Position numbers and translations under genes: made by a program. Source: CAWCJL01 sp963795775 (GTDB taxonomy: Bacteria > Acidobacteriota > Terriglobia > Terriglobales > Acidobacteriaceae). Taken from it: a DNA stretch of 64,000 nt. Below the pieces are notes generated by a model. The model was not told where the DNA came from and ran no database searches. It worked only from the letters and a program-made list of their open reading frames with translations. The stretch spans positions 372,001-436,000 of the forward strand of contig CAWCJL010000003.1 in assembly GCA_963795775.1 (NCBI GenBank). Reading direction: 5' to 3'. Each line of letters starts with the position of its first letter. Positions within the stretch are counted from its first letter, which is position 1. Below, one piece after another: positions 43,990 through 52,051 of the stretch.

Positions 43990-45090
43990 TTAGAACTCCG
44001 GGGTTTCCGGTTCTACGGGGATGAGCGGAACGGAAGCCGTCTTCGGAGCAGGCTGCACGTCGGAGCGTGCTTCGGGCTGCGCATCAGGGCGCGCTTCTGG
44101 GTGCGTTTCTGAACGCGTGTCAGTAAGTCTGTCAGACTGCGTTTCTGCTGGCATGGAGTTCGCGCCCGGCAGGCTGCCGATCTGCACCAACTTCGGCTCC
44201 GCCGGCTCGACAACGGTGCCCATGGCTGCTTCATGCTGCCGTCGCGCGATGCCGTCCAGGTCCACGGGAATGCCGCCGGGAATGATTACCGGATGGGCGT
44301 ACAGGTGCGCGTACTCCCGGGTAGCACGGTACATGAGCCAGAGACCGAACAGCAGAACAAGCACCGCGATGGTGCTACCCTCCGGGCCCCAATCGCCGCC
44401 GGTGATGCCGAGCGGCCCTAACGCGTAACTCTGCACTACGGGCGAGAAACGTGTATAGCCGCTGATGGGCAGGCCGAACAGCAGGCCCATGGCCGCGTTC
44501 CAGGCGAAGTGAAAGGCCCACGGGAGCCATAGCGCGCGCGTCCGCAGGTACGCGATGGACAGCAGGCAGCTCAGCAGAAAGAGCACGAAGATGGCGGGGC
44601 GCGGCGTGTCCACCGAGTAGTGGTAGACGGTGAAGATGGCCGACATCAGCAAGGTGGCGAGCGTCGGTCCGATCGCGTCAATAAGGCGCTGGAAAGGGTA
44701 GCCGCGGAAGACGAGCTCCTCCGTGAGCGCCGCCAGCAGAAGGATGACGATGTCCAGCAGCAGCAGAAACCATTGGTGCGGCGCAGTCCAGAAGGTGATG
44801 CGGATACCGCCGATGAGCACGGAAGGCAAGATCGTGAGCAGCAGCAGCGTCCAGCCGATCGCGGCGCCAACGCCGAATTCACGACCGATTCCGGGTCGTC
44901 GCGGAAGGCCCATCGCGGCAAACGGCTGAAGCTGACCGGCGAAGCTGCGCTCCCCGGCTACATAGCCCACCAGCAGCAAAAAGGCGAGCGCGACCCACTC
45001 GACCGGGTCCACCCAGTCACCCACGCTGAGGCCGTGCGCGGCATGCGCGGCGAGTAGGCGCGCGATGGCAAACCAGATCAGCCCCACCAC
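43990..45090 (-). CDS. CPBP-family intramembrane metalloprotease
   Basis: About 366 aa if started at GTG 45090. Several membrane helices and the CPBP (CAAX protease/Abi) motifs: LTEELVFRGYPFQRL (EExxxR), SAIFTVYHYS (FxxxH) and WAFHFAWNAAMGLL (HxxxN). The cytosolic C-terminus has degenerate acidic/Gln repeats (ARPDAQPEARSDVQ). The frame stays open upstream through RLGRFGAFCLFVVGLIWFAI, which looks like a genuine first helix, but no ATG/GTG/TTG precedes it before accA; start therefore unresolved. Family members mature prenylated proteins in eukaryotes and confer bacteriocin immunity in some bacteria. Follows accA. Confidence 0.85.
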   Translation of the reverse strand: MVGLIWFAIARLLAAHAAHGLSVGDWVDPVEWVALAFLLLVGYVAGERSFAGQLQPFAAMGLPRRPGIGREFGVGAAIGWTLLLLTILPSVLIGGIRITFWTAPHQWFLLLLDIVILLLAALTEELVFRGYPFQRLIDAIGPTLATLLMSAIFTVYHYSVDTPRPAIFVLFLLSCLLSIAYLRTRALWLPWAFHFAWNAAMGLLFGLPISGYTRFSPVVQSYALGPLGITGGDWGPEGSTIAVLVLLFGLWLMYRATREYAHLYAHPVIIPGGIPVDLDGIARRQHEAAMGTVVEPAEPKLVQIGSLPGANSMPAETQSDRLTDTRSETHPEARPDAQPEARSDVQPAPKTASVPLIPVEPETPEF

Positions 45091-45170
45091 AAACAGGCAG
45101 AACGCGCCGAAGCGACCGAGGCGGTGAAACGAAGCAGAGGTACGCGGAAGAGGTGTCGTAAATATGCTCG

Positions 45171-46040
45171 CTAAAGAGTGTAGAACTGCGCGATGTTGCG
45201 CCACTTGGCGCGGCGCTGTTCCAGCCGCTCGGCAGGTGTGAGCGCCTGGAGCGCGCTGAGATGGCGATCGAGCGATTCGTCCAGGAGAACCGCGGCGGCG
45301 GCGGGATCTTCCTGTGCGCCACCGGGCGGCTCGGGAATGATGTCGTCCACACACCCGAGGGCCTTGACCTCCTCCGACGAGGTGCGCATCGCTTCCGCAG
45401 CCTTGGCGCGCTTGCCAGCATCGCGCCACAGGATGGAAGCGCAGCCCTCCGGAGAGATGACCGAATAGACCGCGTTCTCCAGCATGAGCACGCGGTCTGT
45501 GACTGCGAGTGCCAAAGCGCCGCCTGAACCGCCCTCCCCCGTGATGGTGGAAATAGTGGGCACGGTCAGCCGGGACATCTCGCGCAGGCTGCGAGCAATG
45601 GCCTCCGCCTGGCCGCGCTCTTCGGCTCCCAGGCCGGGATTGGCGCCGGCGAGATCGATAAAAGTGAAGATGGGGCGGTGGAACTTTTCCGCAATCTTCA
45701 TGACGCGCAGTGCCTTGCGGTAGCCCTCGGGATTGGGCATGCCGAAGTTGCAGCGCACGTTTTCCTTGGTGGTCCGCCCCTTAACATTGGCCACCACCAG
45801 CACCTCCTGGCCGTGGTACCGCGCCATGCGGCAGCTCATCGCCGGGTCATCGGCAAAAGCGCGATCGCCGTGGATCTCGCTGAGATCGGTGAAGATGCGC
45901 TCGATGAAGTCCGTGGGATAGGGACGCTGGGGGTGCCTCGCCAACTCGGTCTTGAGCCATGCAATGGGCTTCGGTTCCTTCGCAGGTGCTGCCGCCGGGT
46001 GGTGCTCGGGTGCTGCCGTTGCCGTTTGCTCAGGGGTCAT
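45171..46040 (-). CDS. accA: Acetyl-CoA carboxylase carboxyltransferase subunit alpha
   Basis: 289 aa. Transfers CO2 from biotin to acetyl-CoA in fatty-acid synthesis, together with AccD (not in the window). KTELARHPQRPYPTDFIERI, GMPNPEGYRKALRVMKIAEK, FIDLAGANPGLGAEERGQAE, ITGEGGSGGALALAV and YSVISPEGCASILWRDAGK are the family blocks. A 20-residue Ala/Pro/His-rich leader precedes them, shortening the helical N-terminus seen in E. coli AccA. An unrelated acyltransferase gene separates it from dnaE, its usual neighbour in proteobacteria. Confidence 0.96.
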   Translation of the reverse strand: MTPEQTATAAPEHHPAAAPAKEPKPIAWLKTELARHPQRPYPTDFIERIFTDLSEIHGDRAFADDPAMSCRMARYHGQEVLVVANVKGRTTKENVRCNFGMPNPEGYRKALRVMKIAEKFHRPIFTFIDLAGANPGLGAEERGQAEAIARSLREMSRLTVPTISTITGEGGSGGALALAVTDRVLMLENAVYSVISPEGCASILWRDAGKRAKAAEAMRTSSEEVKALGCVDDIIPEPPGGAQEDPAAAAVLLDESLDRHLSALQALTPAERLEQRRAKWRNIAQFYTL

Positions 46041-46150
46041 GGGCCTCGCCGTTCGTGGTTCGCCTGTGAGTGGTGCGCCTGGTACTGCTCCTGATTGTAT
46101 GGAAGCGTGGTGCGCGGGACAAATGGGCTGTACGCAAATAGTGCTGCCGC

Positions 46151-47296
46151 TCAGACCGCTTCCACCGGGCGCGGCGCCGGCATGCGCTCCCGGGGAAGAA
46201 ATCGACGGCGCAGCAGATCGCGCAGAAACAGCTTGAGATGGTTGGTGGGGAGCGCCAGCCAGACGCCCGCGATTGTGGCCGCAAAGAGCATGGCGAGCTT
46301 CATCCCGCCGTTCGCGTGGTTATACGGAATAAGAGCAGCGATCAGCACATAAATGGGGAAATGGAAGAGATAGAGCGGGAAGGTGCCTTCCGAAAGCAGC
46401 CGGACGGTGCGGGCCGCGCGGGATGTGGCATTCACGCGAACGCCGTTGGCGATCAGCAGTCCCCACAGCAGAAAGAACGCCGCCGGAATGCCCACACGGT
46501 AGTAGTCCAGGGTCCAGTGGAGGTGAATGGGCTGGTGGTGATGCGCCAGAAAGAGCAGCGTCACGCGATCCTTTACGGCGAACACAGCGGCGCTGACCGG
46601 ATGCCGCAGAAGATAGCCCGCGACCGCTATCGCTGCACAGGCGAGATTCTGGAGCCACGCTCTGCGCGTGCTGACGCGTACGTAGATTTCATACAGCAGA
46701 CAGCCCAGCAGCCACAGGGGCAAGAGCAGGAAGATATGGATGCCACCGAGCAGGATCAGTCCGAGGACGGAGAGGGTACGCTTGGCGCCGACAAGATAGA
46801 AGGCACAACCATAGATGACGTAGTAGATGCACTCGTAGGAAAGCGACCAGAAGGGCCCATTTGAAAAGAGTGCGATGCTTTTCGACCAGAGCTGCGAGGT
46901 GAACGTGATATTGGTGACAATGCGCAGCAGCGGATGATCAATGCTGTCGCCCCAGTTGCTGAGGTAGTAGCGCGGGTTCGCGAAATACGCAATCAGATCC
47001 ACAATGATGGTGAACGCAACTGCGGGCAGCACGACCGAGTAGATGCGCGACGCGCGATCGATCCAGTATTCGCCGATCTCCGCATACTTCAGCCGGGTGA
47101 CATAGCGGATCACGAAGCCCGACAGCACGAAAAACACAGCCACGGCTTGCACTGCCCGTATGGTCAGGTCCGGCCATCCGGTGGAGAAGTGCGTCTGCGT
47201 GAGATGCCCGACAGCCACGATGACCGAAGCGCCAAAGCGCACCACATCCAGCAGCAGCGAGCTGGCGGCGGGAAGCTTCTGCGCAGGGGGCTTCAT
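46151..47296 (-). CDS. Membrane acyltransferase, acyltransferase_3 family
   Basis: 381 aa, about ten membrane helices. LLLDVVRFGASVIVAVGHLT carries the conserved histidine and AVAVFFVLSGFVIRYVTRLK the FxxSGF motif; IDRASRIYSVVLPAVAFTII aligns with the paralogue downstream of lgt (DRASRMYSVVVPALLFD). Likely acetylates or acylates a surface polysaccharide or lipid. ATG 47296. It sits between dnaE and accA on the same strand, which suggests insertion into an old gene pair. Confidence 0.86.
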   Translation of the reverse strand: MKPPAQKLPAASSLLLDVVRFGASVIVAVGHLTQTHFSTGWPDLTIRAVQAVAVFFVLSGFVIRYVTRLKYAEIGEYWIDRASRIYSVVLPAVAFTIIVDLIAYFANPRYYLSNWGDSIDHPLLRIVTNITFTSQLWSKSIALFSNGPFWSLSYECIYYVIYGCAFYLVGAKRTLSVLGLILLGGIHIFLLLPLWLLGCLLYEIYVRVSTRRAWLQNLACAAIAVAGYLLRHPVSAAVFAVKDRVTLLFLAHHHQPIHLHWTLDYYRVGIPAAFFLLWGLLIANGVRVNATSRAARTVRLLSEGTFPLYLFHFPIYVLIAALIPYNHANGGMKLAMLFAATIAGVWLALPTNHLKLFLRDLLRRRFLPRERMPAPRPVEAV

Positions 47297-47452
47297 GGGT
47301 GAGAGTTTACCTGAACGATCATTCTTGGTTGCCGGGGCGTGCTATGGCTGGGGCGCCTTAGGAGTGCGCGGCTGTGCTCTGTTGGCTATGGCCGTCAAAA
47401 AAACAGCCGCGGTATCTTTTTGTGCTCCAAAACCCTCGAGACGAGACCTGCT

Positions 47453-50400
47453 TTACTCCTCGATGGTTTGCACGGAACCGCGGCCGAGAAGCTGCTCGGC
47501 GCGTTCGATGAAGACGCGGTCTGCGCCGACCGTGACACCTTCGGGTTCGAGCATGACCACGAACTCTCCGCGCTGCTCCAGGTTCAGCATTAGCCGGCCA
47601 GGTCCCGGTGCTGCCTGGATCATTTCGTGAAGGGAAAGCAGCGTCTGGTCGCTGGCGCGGTCGAGCGTCACCTTGATGCGTACGCTGAGCGGGAGCCGCA
47701 CGCGTACGTCGTCAAGCGGCTGGATGGACGAAACGCAAAGCTTGGGGGCGGCATCTTCTTCCGCGCGCAATTGGCCCTTCACCAGCACGGGAATGTCGAT
47801 CTTCAGCGACTCCGCCAGGCGCGCGTAGTCCTTGGGAAAGCAGATGAGGTCGATCTTGCCGGTAGTGTCTTCGAGCGAGGCCTGCGCGTAGAGTTCGCCC
47901 GAGCGCTTGGACTTCGCCACCTTCAGCCCGACGATTACACCGGCAATGGCGATATCACTCTCCGGCTGAGACTGGCCACGGCGCTGAGGTGGCGGCGATG
48001 GCTTCATCTCCAGGGCAGAGGCAGTATCGACGGCGCGCAGGTTCTTGATTTTGTCGGCGTAGCGATCGAGCGGATGGCCGGAGACAAAGAAGCCGAGCAC
48101 TTCCTTTTCTGCCTGGAGGCGCTGGTTCTCCTCCCAGTCCGGTACATTGGGCAGAGCGTCGGCAGCAGCGGACCCGTTCACCGGGCCGTCGTCGAAAATG
48201 CTGGCCAGGCCGCCGAAAAGACCATGCTGCCCCGCCGCCATATCACGCTGCGTCTTCTGCGCGCGTTCCATCGCGCGATCGACAGCAGCTATCAGTTGCG
48301 AGCGGCGGCCGAAGCTGTCGAGTGCGCCAGCCTTAATCAGCGACTCGATCACGCGCTTGTTCAGCAGCCGCAGGTCCACCACTTCGCAGAATTCCCAGAA
48401 GGAGGCGAAGCCGCGTCCCTGTTCGCGACGGAGCTTCTCGCGTGCTTCGAGGATGGATTCGATCGCGTTGCGGCCGACGTTCTTGATGGCAGTCAGCCCG
48501 AAGCGGATTGCCTTGCCGTCGGGAGTGAAGTCCGCGTCGGATATCTGCACGTTCGGCGGCTCTACCTGGATCTCCATCTCGCGGCACTCGCCGATGTACT
48601 TCACGACGTTCTCCGGCTTGGAGATTTCTGAAGTCAGCAGCGCCGCCATGAACTCGACCGGGTAGTGCGTTTTGAGATAGGCCGTGTGATACGCCAGCAA
48701 TGCATAGGCAGCCGAGTGCGACTTGTTGAAGCCGTAGCCGGCGAACTGCTCCATCAGGTCGAAGATGCGCGTGGCCTTGTCTTTCGGATGCTTGCGCTCC
48801 GCAGCGCCCTGGATAAAGCGCACGCGCTGCTTGGCCATCTCCTCGGCGTTCTTCTTGCCCATCGCGCGCCGCAACAGGTCGGCTTCGCCGAGCGAATACC
48901 CAGCGAGCGCATTGGCGATCTGCATCACCTGTTCCTGGTAGACGATGACGCCAAGTGTCTCCTTCAGAATCTTCTCGAGCTCCGGCATGTCATACGCGAC
49001 TTCCCTGCGGCCCCACTTGCGCTCGATGAAGTCGTCGATCATGCCGCCCTGGATCGGCCCCGGGCGATAGAGCGCGTTGAGCGCCGTCAGGTCTTCCACG
49101 CACTGCGGACGATACCGGCGCAGCACGTCGCGCATACCGCCAGATTCAAACTGGAAGACCCCGGAGGTCAGCGCGCGGTGGAAGACCTTTTCGTAGGTCT
49201 CCTGATCGTCGAGCGGAATGGTGGCCATGTTCAGCTCGATGCTCTGGTTGCGCCGGATGAGCTTGAGGCAGTCGTCGATTACGGTCAGCGTAGTCAGCCC
49301 AAGGAAGTCCATCTTGAGCAGGCCCATTTTCTCGACCGCTTTCATGTCATAGGCGGTTACGATTTCTTCGTTCTTCGAGCGGCTTACGGGAACCAGCTCG
49401 GTCAGCGGCTTGGGAGCAATCACCACGCCGGCAGCGTGCACACCGGCGCCGCGCACCAGGCCCTCCAGCTTGCGCGCTGTATCCACCAACTCGCGCACCT
49501 GCGGATCGGCTTCGTAGGCCTGCTGCAGGGGGCCGCCATCCTCGAGTGCCTGCTCCAGCGTGATGCCGATGGTCGCCGGCACCAGCTTGGCCACGCGATC
49601 CACGTCACCATAGGGCATGTCGAGTGCGCGGCCTACGTCCTTAATGGCCGCTTTCGCCGCCATGGTGTTGAAGGTGATGATCTGGGCGACCTGCTCACGG
49701 CCGTACTTACGGGTGACGTACTCGATCACCTCGCCGCGACGATTCATGCAGAAATCGATGTCGATATCCGGCATGGATACGCGCTCGGGATTCAGAAAAC
49801 GCTCAAACAGGAGCTCGTTCTGCAGCGGGTCGATGTCGGTGATCTCCATAACATAGGCGACCAGCGACCCGGCGGCGGAGCCACGGCCAGGACCGACGGG
49901 GATATCGTGCTCGCGCGCGTAGCGGATGAAGTCCCACACGATAAGGAAATATCCGGGGAACTTCATTTGCTTGATGCAGGTCAGTTCCCGTTCCAGGCGC
50001 TCGCGGTAATCGGTGATGGATTTGCGCAGCAGTCCGCGATCCTGCAAATGCTTCACCGAGGTGGCGAGCCGCTTTTCAAAGCCTTCGCGACAGACCTGCT
50101 CGAAGTAGCTATCAATCGTATGCCCCGCCGGCACAGCGAATTCGGGGAACGGATTATCGACCTTGTTCAGCTTGAGCGAGCAGCGCTCGGCAAACTGCAT
50201 GGTGCGGCTGACTACCTGCGGCGCGTGCGAAAAGAGGCGCTCCATCTCCGCTGCGGACTTGACGTAGAACTGATCGGAGTCAAACTTGAAGCGCTTCGGA
50301 TCATGGATGGAACCCGCAGTCTGCACACACAACAGCACCTCGTGCGCATGGTGGTCGTCTTCGCACAAGTAGTGGCTGTCGTTGGTGGCCACCAGCGGAA

Positions 50401-50992
50401 TGTCCAACTCGCGTTCCAGTTTGAAAAGGTCCGCGTGGATCTTCTTCTCAAGCTCCAGCCCCTGATCCTGGATCTCGAGGAAAAAGTTCCCTTTGCCGAA
50501 GATGTCCTGATAACCCGCAGCGGTGCGACGCGCCGCCTCATAGTTCTCCTTCATCAGGTTGTCGCACAGCTCACCGGCGAGGCAGCCGGAGAACCCGATC
50601 AGTCCTTTCGCATGCTCGGCGAGATACTTTTTGCTGATGCGGGGCTTGCGATAAAAGCCATGCAGCGAAGCCTCTGACGTGATCCGAACCAGGTTGCGAT
50701 AGCCTTCTTCGTTCTCGGCCAGCACCAAAAGATGGTGATAGTCGTCGCCCTGCGGGTCCGCGCGGTGATCATCTTTCTGGCAGATGTAGAGCTCGCAGCC
50801 GAGGATCGGCTTGACGCCTTTAGCTTTTGCCGCGTCGAAGAAGTGCACCGCGCCATAGATGTTGCCGTGGTCGGTGATTGCCACGGCTTTTTGGCCGATC
50901 GAATCAACGCGCGAGACCAGCTTTTCAACGTCGCAGGCGCCGTCCAGCAGCGAGTAATCCGTGTGCAGATGCAGATGAGTGAATTCAGCCAT
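47453..50992 (-). CDS. dnaE: DNA polymerase III subunit alpha
   Basis: 1179 aa replicative polymerase. N-terminal PHP domain (FTHLHLHTDYSLLDGACDVE, AITDHGNIYGAVHFF), catalytic palm with GPGRGSAAGSLVAYV and MPDIDIDFC (catalytic aspartates), fingers, helix-hairpin-helix region (FNKSHSAAYALLAYHTAYLK) and an OB domain (DIAIAGVIVGLKVAKSKRSG). Length and order fit DnaE1. No proofreading exonuclease is fused, so a separate epsilon subunit is expected. ATG 50992 gives the canonical MAEFTHLHLHTDYS start. Downstream on the same strand are an acyltransferase gene and accA. Confidence 0.97.
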   Translation of the reverse strand: MAEFTHLHLHTDYSLLDGACDVEKLVSRVDSIGQKAVAITDHGNIYGAVHFFDAAKAKGVKPILGCELYICQKDDHRADPQGDDYHHLLVLAENEEGYRNLVRITSEASLHGFYRKPRISKKYLAEHAKGLIGFSGCLAGELCDNLMKENYEAARRTAAGYQDIFGKGNFFLEIQDQGLELEKKIHADLFKLERELDIPLVATNDSHYLCEDDHHAHEVLLCVQTAGSIHDPKRFKFDSDQFYVKSAAEMERLFSHAPQVVSRTMQFAERCSLKLNKVDNPFPEFAVPAGHTIDSYFEQVCREGFEKRLATSVKHLQDRGLLRKSITDYRERLERELTCIKQMKFPGYFLIVWDFIRYAREHDIPVGPGRGSAAGSLVAYVMEITDIDPLQNELLFERFLNPERVSMPDIDIDFCMNRRGEVIEYVTRKYGREQVAQIITFNTMAAKAAIKDVGRALDMPYGDVDRVAKLVPATIGITLEQALEDGGPLQQAYEADPQVRELVDTARKLEGLVRGAGVHAAGVVIAPKPLTELVPVSRSKNEEIVTAYDMKAVEKMGLLKMDFLGLTTLTVIDDCLKLIRRNQSIELNMATIPLDDQETYEKVFHRALTSGVFQFESGGMRDVLRRYRPQCVEDLTALNALYRPGPIQGGMIDDFIERKWGRREVAYDMPELEKILKETLGVIVYQEQVMQIANALAGYSLGEADLLRRAMGKKNAEEMAKQRVRFIQGAAERKHPKDKATRIFDLMEQFAGYGFNKSHSAAYALLAYHTAYLKTHYPVEFMAALLTSEISKPENVVKYIGECREMEIQVEPPNVQISDADFTPDGKAIRFGLTAIKNVGRNAIESILEAREKLRREQGRGFASFWEFCEVVDLRLLNKRVIESLIKAGALDSFGRRSQLIAAVDRAMERAQKTQRDMAAGQHGLFGGLASIFDDGPVNGSAAADALPNVPDWEENQRLQAEKEVLGFFVSGHPLDRYADKIKNLRAVDTASALEMKPSPPPQRRGQSQPESDIAIAGVIVGLKVAKSKRSGELYAQASLEDTTGKIDLICFPKDYARLAESLKIDIPVLVKGQLRAEEDAAPKLCVSSIQPLDDVRVRLPLSVRIKVTLDRASDQTLLSLHEMIQAAPGPGRLMLNLEQRGEFVVMLEPEGVTVGADRVFIERAEQLLGRGSVQTIEE

Positions 50993-51239
50993 GAGGAGAT
51001 GCTTCTATTCTAATTTCCCTGGGCGCCGGCGGTCTGTGTGGCTCGGCACGGCGCGGGCGAAGCAAAGGCGCAGCGCCTGTGCAGGTTGAGGAAAACGAGA
51101 CACCTGCGAGACAGCCCGAGCACGTGGTTGGTACTCTCCGGGCAGTTTTCATTCGGCGAATGGAGTAACGGCAAAACCGGATCGAACACAACGCACAGTC
51201 CCTTGCGCCCATCTGACTAAAGGAATGGAGGGGATACGC

Positions 51240-51680
51240 ATGGCAGACAACAGCACTGTGATCAAAAAGCTGATCGAAGTACTCCACGACAGCCGCAAGG
51301 GATTTGAGCAGATCGGACAGAAGATTCAGGACTCGCAGGTCCGGTCATTTTTTGTCCATGAGGGACAAACTCGGCAGCGATTCGCGGATGAACTTGAGAC
51401 TGCGTTGAGCGGCAAGGACGTGCCGAATCAGGATGAGGGTACGGTCGCCGGCTCCGTACACCGGGCCTGGGGAAACCTGAAGGCCAAGTTCGGCGCGGAC
51501 GAACACACGCTGCTCGAAACCGCGGAGCAGGGCGAGGACACGGCCAAGCGTGCATACAAGGTGGCGCTTGAAGATACGAATCTGTCGCCGCAGTTGCGCT
51601 CTCTGCTGGAGCGGCAGCAAGCTCACGTGCTTTCGTCACACGACACCGTGAAGGCGATGCGCGACCAGAAAGCGGCCTAG
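51240..51680 (+). CDS. DUF2383/PA2169-type four-helix-bundle protein
   Basis: 146 aa. NSTVIKKLIEVLHDSRKGFE starts a ferritin-like helical bundle; QTRQRFADELETAL and GTVAGSVHRAWGNLKAKFGA are typical of PA2169-family proteins, with AEQGEDTAKRAYKVALED in helix three. ATG 51240 has GGAGGGG seven bases upstream; an ATG at 51225 would overlap that site. Often induced by stress or in biofilms in other bacteria, but molecular role unknown. Followed by a hairpin terminator. Confidence 0.87.
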   Translation: MADNSTVIKKLIEVLHDSRKGFEQIGQKIQDSQVRSFFVHEGQTRQRFADELETALSGKDVPNQDEGTVAGSVHRAWGNLKAKFGADEHTLLETAEQGEDTAKRAYKVALEDTNLSPQLRSLLERQQAHVLSSHDTVKAMRDQKAA

Positions 51681-51702
51681 TTGGGCAGCAAACAGTAAGT
51701 AC

Positions 51703-51729
51703 AGACGTCCGGCCTACCGCCGGACGTCT
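51703..51729 (+). terminator. Hairpin after the PA2169-type gene
   Basis: Eleven-base perfect stem AGACGTCCGGC / GCCGGACGTCT with loop CTACC, followed by TCGTTTG. It is 23 bases past the stop and upstream of the convergent small membrane protein. Confidence 0.75.
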
Positions 51730-51779
51730 TCGTTTGTGCCCTCGTATACCAGCGGATACGGACATCTAACGCGGGCAGA

Positions 51780-51932
51780 TCACTGGCCCGGTGCTCCACC
51801 GGCATGATGCAGGAACAGCAGCATGATCCCAAGCACCACGACTACGGCGATCAGGAGCGCCAGCACAAACGCTCCTACCTTCTTTGGCGACTTTTCCGCC
51901 CCTACGGCAATTGACTCATCGACCTCGGCCAT
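51780..51932 (-). CDS. 50-aa single-pass membrane protein
   Basis: MAEVDESIAVGAEKSPKKVG followed by one hydrophobic helix (AFVLALLIAVVVVLGIMLLF) and HHAGGAPGQ. GGAGG lies about five bases before the ATG at 51932, favouring this over the longer reading from 52034. Similar tiny tail-anchored proteins are frequent and uncharacterised. It lies between a stress-type helical-bundle gene and a glycosidase gene. Confidence 0.65.
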   Translation of the reverse strand: MAEVDESIAVGAEKSPKKVGAFVLALLIAVVVVLGIMLLFLHHAGGAPGQ

Positions 51933-52051
51933 CACCCCTCCGTTCACGTGTAGGAGATGGGCCAGGAAGCGCGGGTTGTGCAATACGGCCCGGCAGCACA
52001 CGCCACTGTTGCTGTGATCAAATACTGACGCCAAATTTGTAAGTGCTCTTT

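Noticed and set aside
46151..47296. Mobile-element origin for the acyltransferase between dnaE and accA
   Set aside because: No inverted repeats, target duplications or transposase nearby, and base composition is like the neighbours.
48665..50677. 670-codon plus-strand frame
   Set aside because: Antisense shadow of dnaE.
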